16,376 bases of DNA from Candidatus Bruticola papionis (GTDB taxonomy: Bacteria; Vulcanimicrobiota; Xenobia; Xenobiales; Xenobiaceae). The position numbers and the translations under genes are program-made. Of the stretch, positions 15,399 to 16,376 are shown in pieces (position 1 is the first letter of the stretch; the number at the start of each line of letters is the position of its first letter). Location: contig DHKB01000035.1 of NCBI GenBank assembly GCA_002407045.1, positions 33,099 through 49,474 on the forward strand. Direction: 5' to 3'. A model generated the notes under the pieces. The model was not told where the DNA came from and made no database searches. It was given only the letters and a program-made list of their open reading frames with translations.

Positions 15399-15465
15399 GA
15401 TGGCGGAAAAATTCCCAGAAAGGATGGTAATTCCTGCATAAACTAAGTTTGCTATTGAGCATAAA

Positions 15466-15471
15466 ATTATA
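15466..15471 (-). promoter_or_regulatory. Possible -10 element for deoB
   Basis: On the minus strand a perfect TATAAT lies 67 bases before the deoB ATG, just after the inverted repeat that follows the upstream gene. The sequence at the -35 position (around 15489-15494) is GC-rich and unlike TTGACA, and no TGn extension is present. The promoter would be weak or activator-dependent, or the match is chance. Confidence 0.35.
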
Positions 15472-15475
15472 GAAT

Positions 15476-15519
15476 AACGCCAAGCTCGTGCGCGGGAATA
15501 GGCAGCAAAGCTTGGCGTT
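15476..15519. terminator. Inverted repeat between the DUF2442-like gene and deoB, possible terminator
   Basis: AACGCCAAGCT (15476-15486) and AGCTTGGCGTT (15509-15519) are perfect 11-base inverted arms with a 22-base GC-rich loop. The repeat lies just downstream of the DUF2442-like gene. The following minus-strand sequence (ATTCTATAATTTT) is only moderately T-rich, so it is either an imperfect terminator or a binding site near the deoB -10. Confidence 0.5.
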
Positions 15520-15539
15520 TGGTTTTGACGATAAAAGGC

Positions 15540-16376
15540 TTATTTTTTTGAACCGTTTAGATATACGCAATGAACACTATTTTCATATAATTGTTTGCAG
15601 CTTATTTCAACCAGATGATGTTCATCATCATCTCCCCAATAGGCTCCGTCGATATGCTCGCTTTCCTCACTCAAATACCATTGTCTAACATTCATGAAAA
15701 GCTCAAGATCTTTTAGAGGCTTAAAAGCTACATCTTTTTCTATAAGAGGCTTAAAATCGATACGCCGAACTTCATTACCGGCAAAATGAATCAGCATAGT
15801 ATAATCGGAAAAGGGTTCAAAAGGATTAGTAAAGCCTTCAAATTCTACAGTTTCCATGTCATCGACATTTTCTTCAACATCGTAACTTGCGTTATCGACA
15901 TCTTCTTCGACATCACAACCCGATTCAATTTCTTCTGATTCAACCGTGTCCTCTTCACTATCTTGTGAAGAATGCGGGCGATGAGCACTACTTAATTTGT
16001 AGAGAGTTTGGGAATCAAACTTGATCTGACAATTATCTCCCCAACATAGACCTGCAGTATCTTCGTCAATAAATGTTTTGCGATCGAAAAGAAAATAACG
16101 AGGCTCTTTCAAAGGCTTCAACTTTTCATCTGCTTCTATAAGAGGTTCTAAATCAAAGTATCGCTCTGTTTTATCAGCAAATTTCAAACGGACAGTGCTG
16201 CTACCGCCAATGGTTCCGGTAATTTCGATTAGGGTAGTTTTAGGGACCTTGTCAATAAAGCGATTTATATAATTTTGACAAGCCTCAGGAAGGTCTTCCC
16301 TGGTGCAAAAGAGTGATACCAGAGAGAAGACAGTCCCAATATCAAATAGATAGACCTTTTTGTTAGCAACGTCAAC
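15540..16376 (-). CDS. Tandem DUF2442-like protein with acidic linker, N-terminus beyond window
   Basis: The frame is open on the minus strand from position 16376 to the TAA at 15540, giving at least 278 residues with the start outside. The TTG at 16187 lies inside a repeat and is not a credible start. Two copies of a DUF2442-like unit are visible. Copy one runs from about residue 48 of the visible part: TVRLKFADKTERYFDLEPLI, then KPLKEPRYF, AGLCWGDNCQIKFD, LY. Copy two begins TMLIHFAGNEVRRIDFKPLI, then FKPLKDLELF, GAYWGDDDEHHLVEI, LY. Between them is a Glu/Asp-rich linker of about 60 residues containing an 11-residue direct repeat (DVEEDVDNASY / DVEENVDDMET). About 45 residues before copy one (VDVANKKVYLFDIGTVFSLV) are unrecognised. 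DUF2442 has no firmly known function; small members are often found near toxin-antitoxin-type genes. There is no membrane segment in the visible part. Confidence 0.7.
   Translation of the reverse strand, partial: VDVANKKVYLFDIGTVFSLVSLFCTREDLPEACQNYINRFIDKVPKTTLIEITGTIGGSSTVRLKFADKTERYFDLEPLIEADEKLKPLKEPRYFLFDRKTFIDEDTAGLCWGDNCQIKFDSQTLYKLSSAHRPHSSQDSEEDTVESEEIESGCDVEEDVDNASYDVEENVDDMETVEFEGFTNPFEPFSDYTMLIHFAGNEVRRIDFKPLIEKDVAFKPLKDLELFMNVRQWYLSEESEHIDGAYWGDDDEHHLVEISCKQLYENSVHCVYLNGSKK
15858..15914 (-). repeat. 33-base-period coding repeat in the acidic linker
   Basis: The 24-base blocks at 15858-15881 and 15891-15914 differ at 3 positions and are spaced 33 bases apart in frame. They encode DVEENVDD and DVEEDVDN. 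This looks like a recent slippage duplication in a disordered acidic linker. Confidence 0.8.

Noticed and set aside
16185..16187. TTG as start of the DUF2442-like protein (215 aa)
   Set aside because: The frame continues without a stop to the window edge, and this codon falls inside the first repeat, so it would cut a domain.

Overview
This is a bacterial chromosomal window with moderate, slightly AT-rich composition and dense, mostly housekeeping-type coding. No phage, transposon, CRISPR array or plasmid signature is visible. The lineage cannot be fixed from the sequence. A prokaryotic RING-type zinc finger protein, the paired DUF4912 + DUF1957-type GH57 genes, a short M29 aminopeptidase and a stand-alone SMC would suit a Clostridia/Negativicutes-like bacterium or a deep-branching candidate phylum. 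That placement is a low-confidence inference. Shine-Dalgarno sites are clear for some genes (163-aa protein, RING protein, nhaA, smc) and weak or absent for others (M29, DUF4912, 127-aa protein, GTG-started binding protein, deoB).

Left block (1-3380, minus strand): the 5' half of an initiator tRNA-fMet runs off the left edge and has a near-consensus sigma70 promoter. Upstream of it lie a 163-aa membrane protein that looks like the N-terminal membrane/extracytoplasmic module of FtsH with no ATPase or protease, and an 891-aa protein joining an N-terminal RING-like/zinc-ribbon region, an Ig-like segment, a membrane helix and an extracytoplasmic part with FG-GAP-like Asp motifs. The last two genes are co-directional.

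Middle block (3631-9926): nhaA (Na+/H+ antiporter, plus) converges on smc (chromosome condensation ATPase, minus), their stop codons sharing the palindrome CTAG. smc is divergent from an M29 metallo-aminopeptidase gene, which ends at a long hairpin terminator. The SMC protein has unusual residues at the Q-loop and in the ABC signature.

Right block (10083-14114, plus): a tightly packed four-gene cluster encodes a DUF4912 protein, a GH57/DUF1957-type alpha-glucan enzyme homologue, a small helical protein and a membrane-anchored periplasmic-binding-protein-like protein with a Pro/Ser-rich tail. The GH57 homologue keeps the nucleophile Glu but has Asn at the acid/base Asp position and lacks other motif residues. 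This makes the cluster the most interesting part of the window: it may be a glucan-related system whose GH57 member binds rather than cleaves. It ends at a bidirectional terminator shared with convergent deoB.

Right edge (14235-16376, minus): deoB (phosphopentomutase) and, upstream, a gene with two tandem DUF2442-like repeats joined by an acidic linker. The frame of that gene stays open to the window edge, so its true start lies outside.
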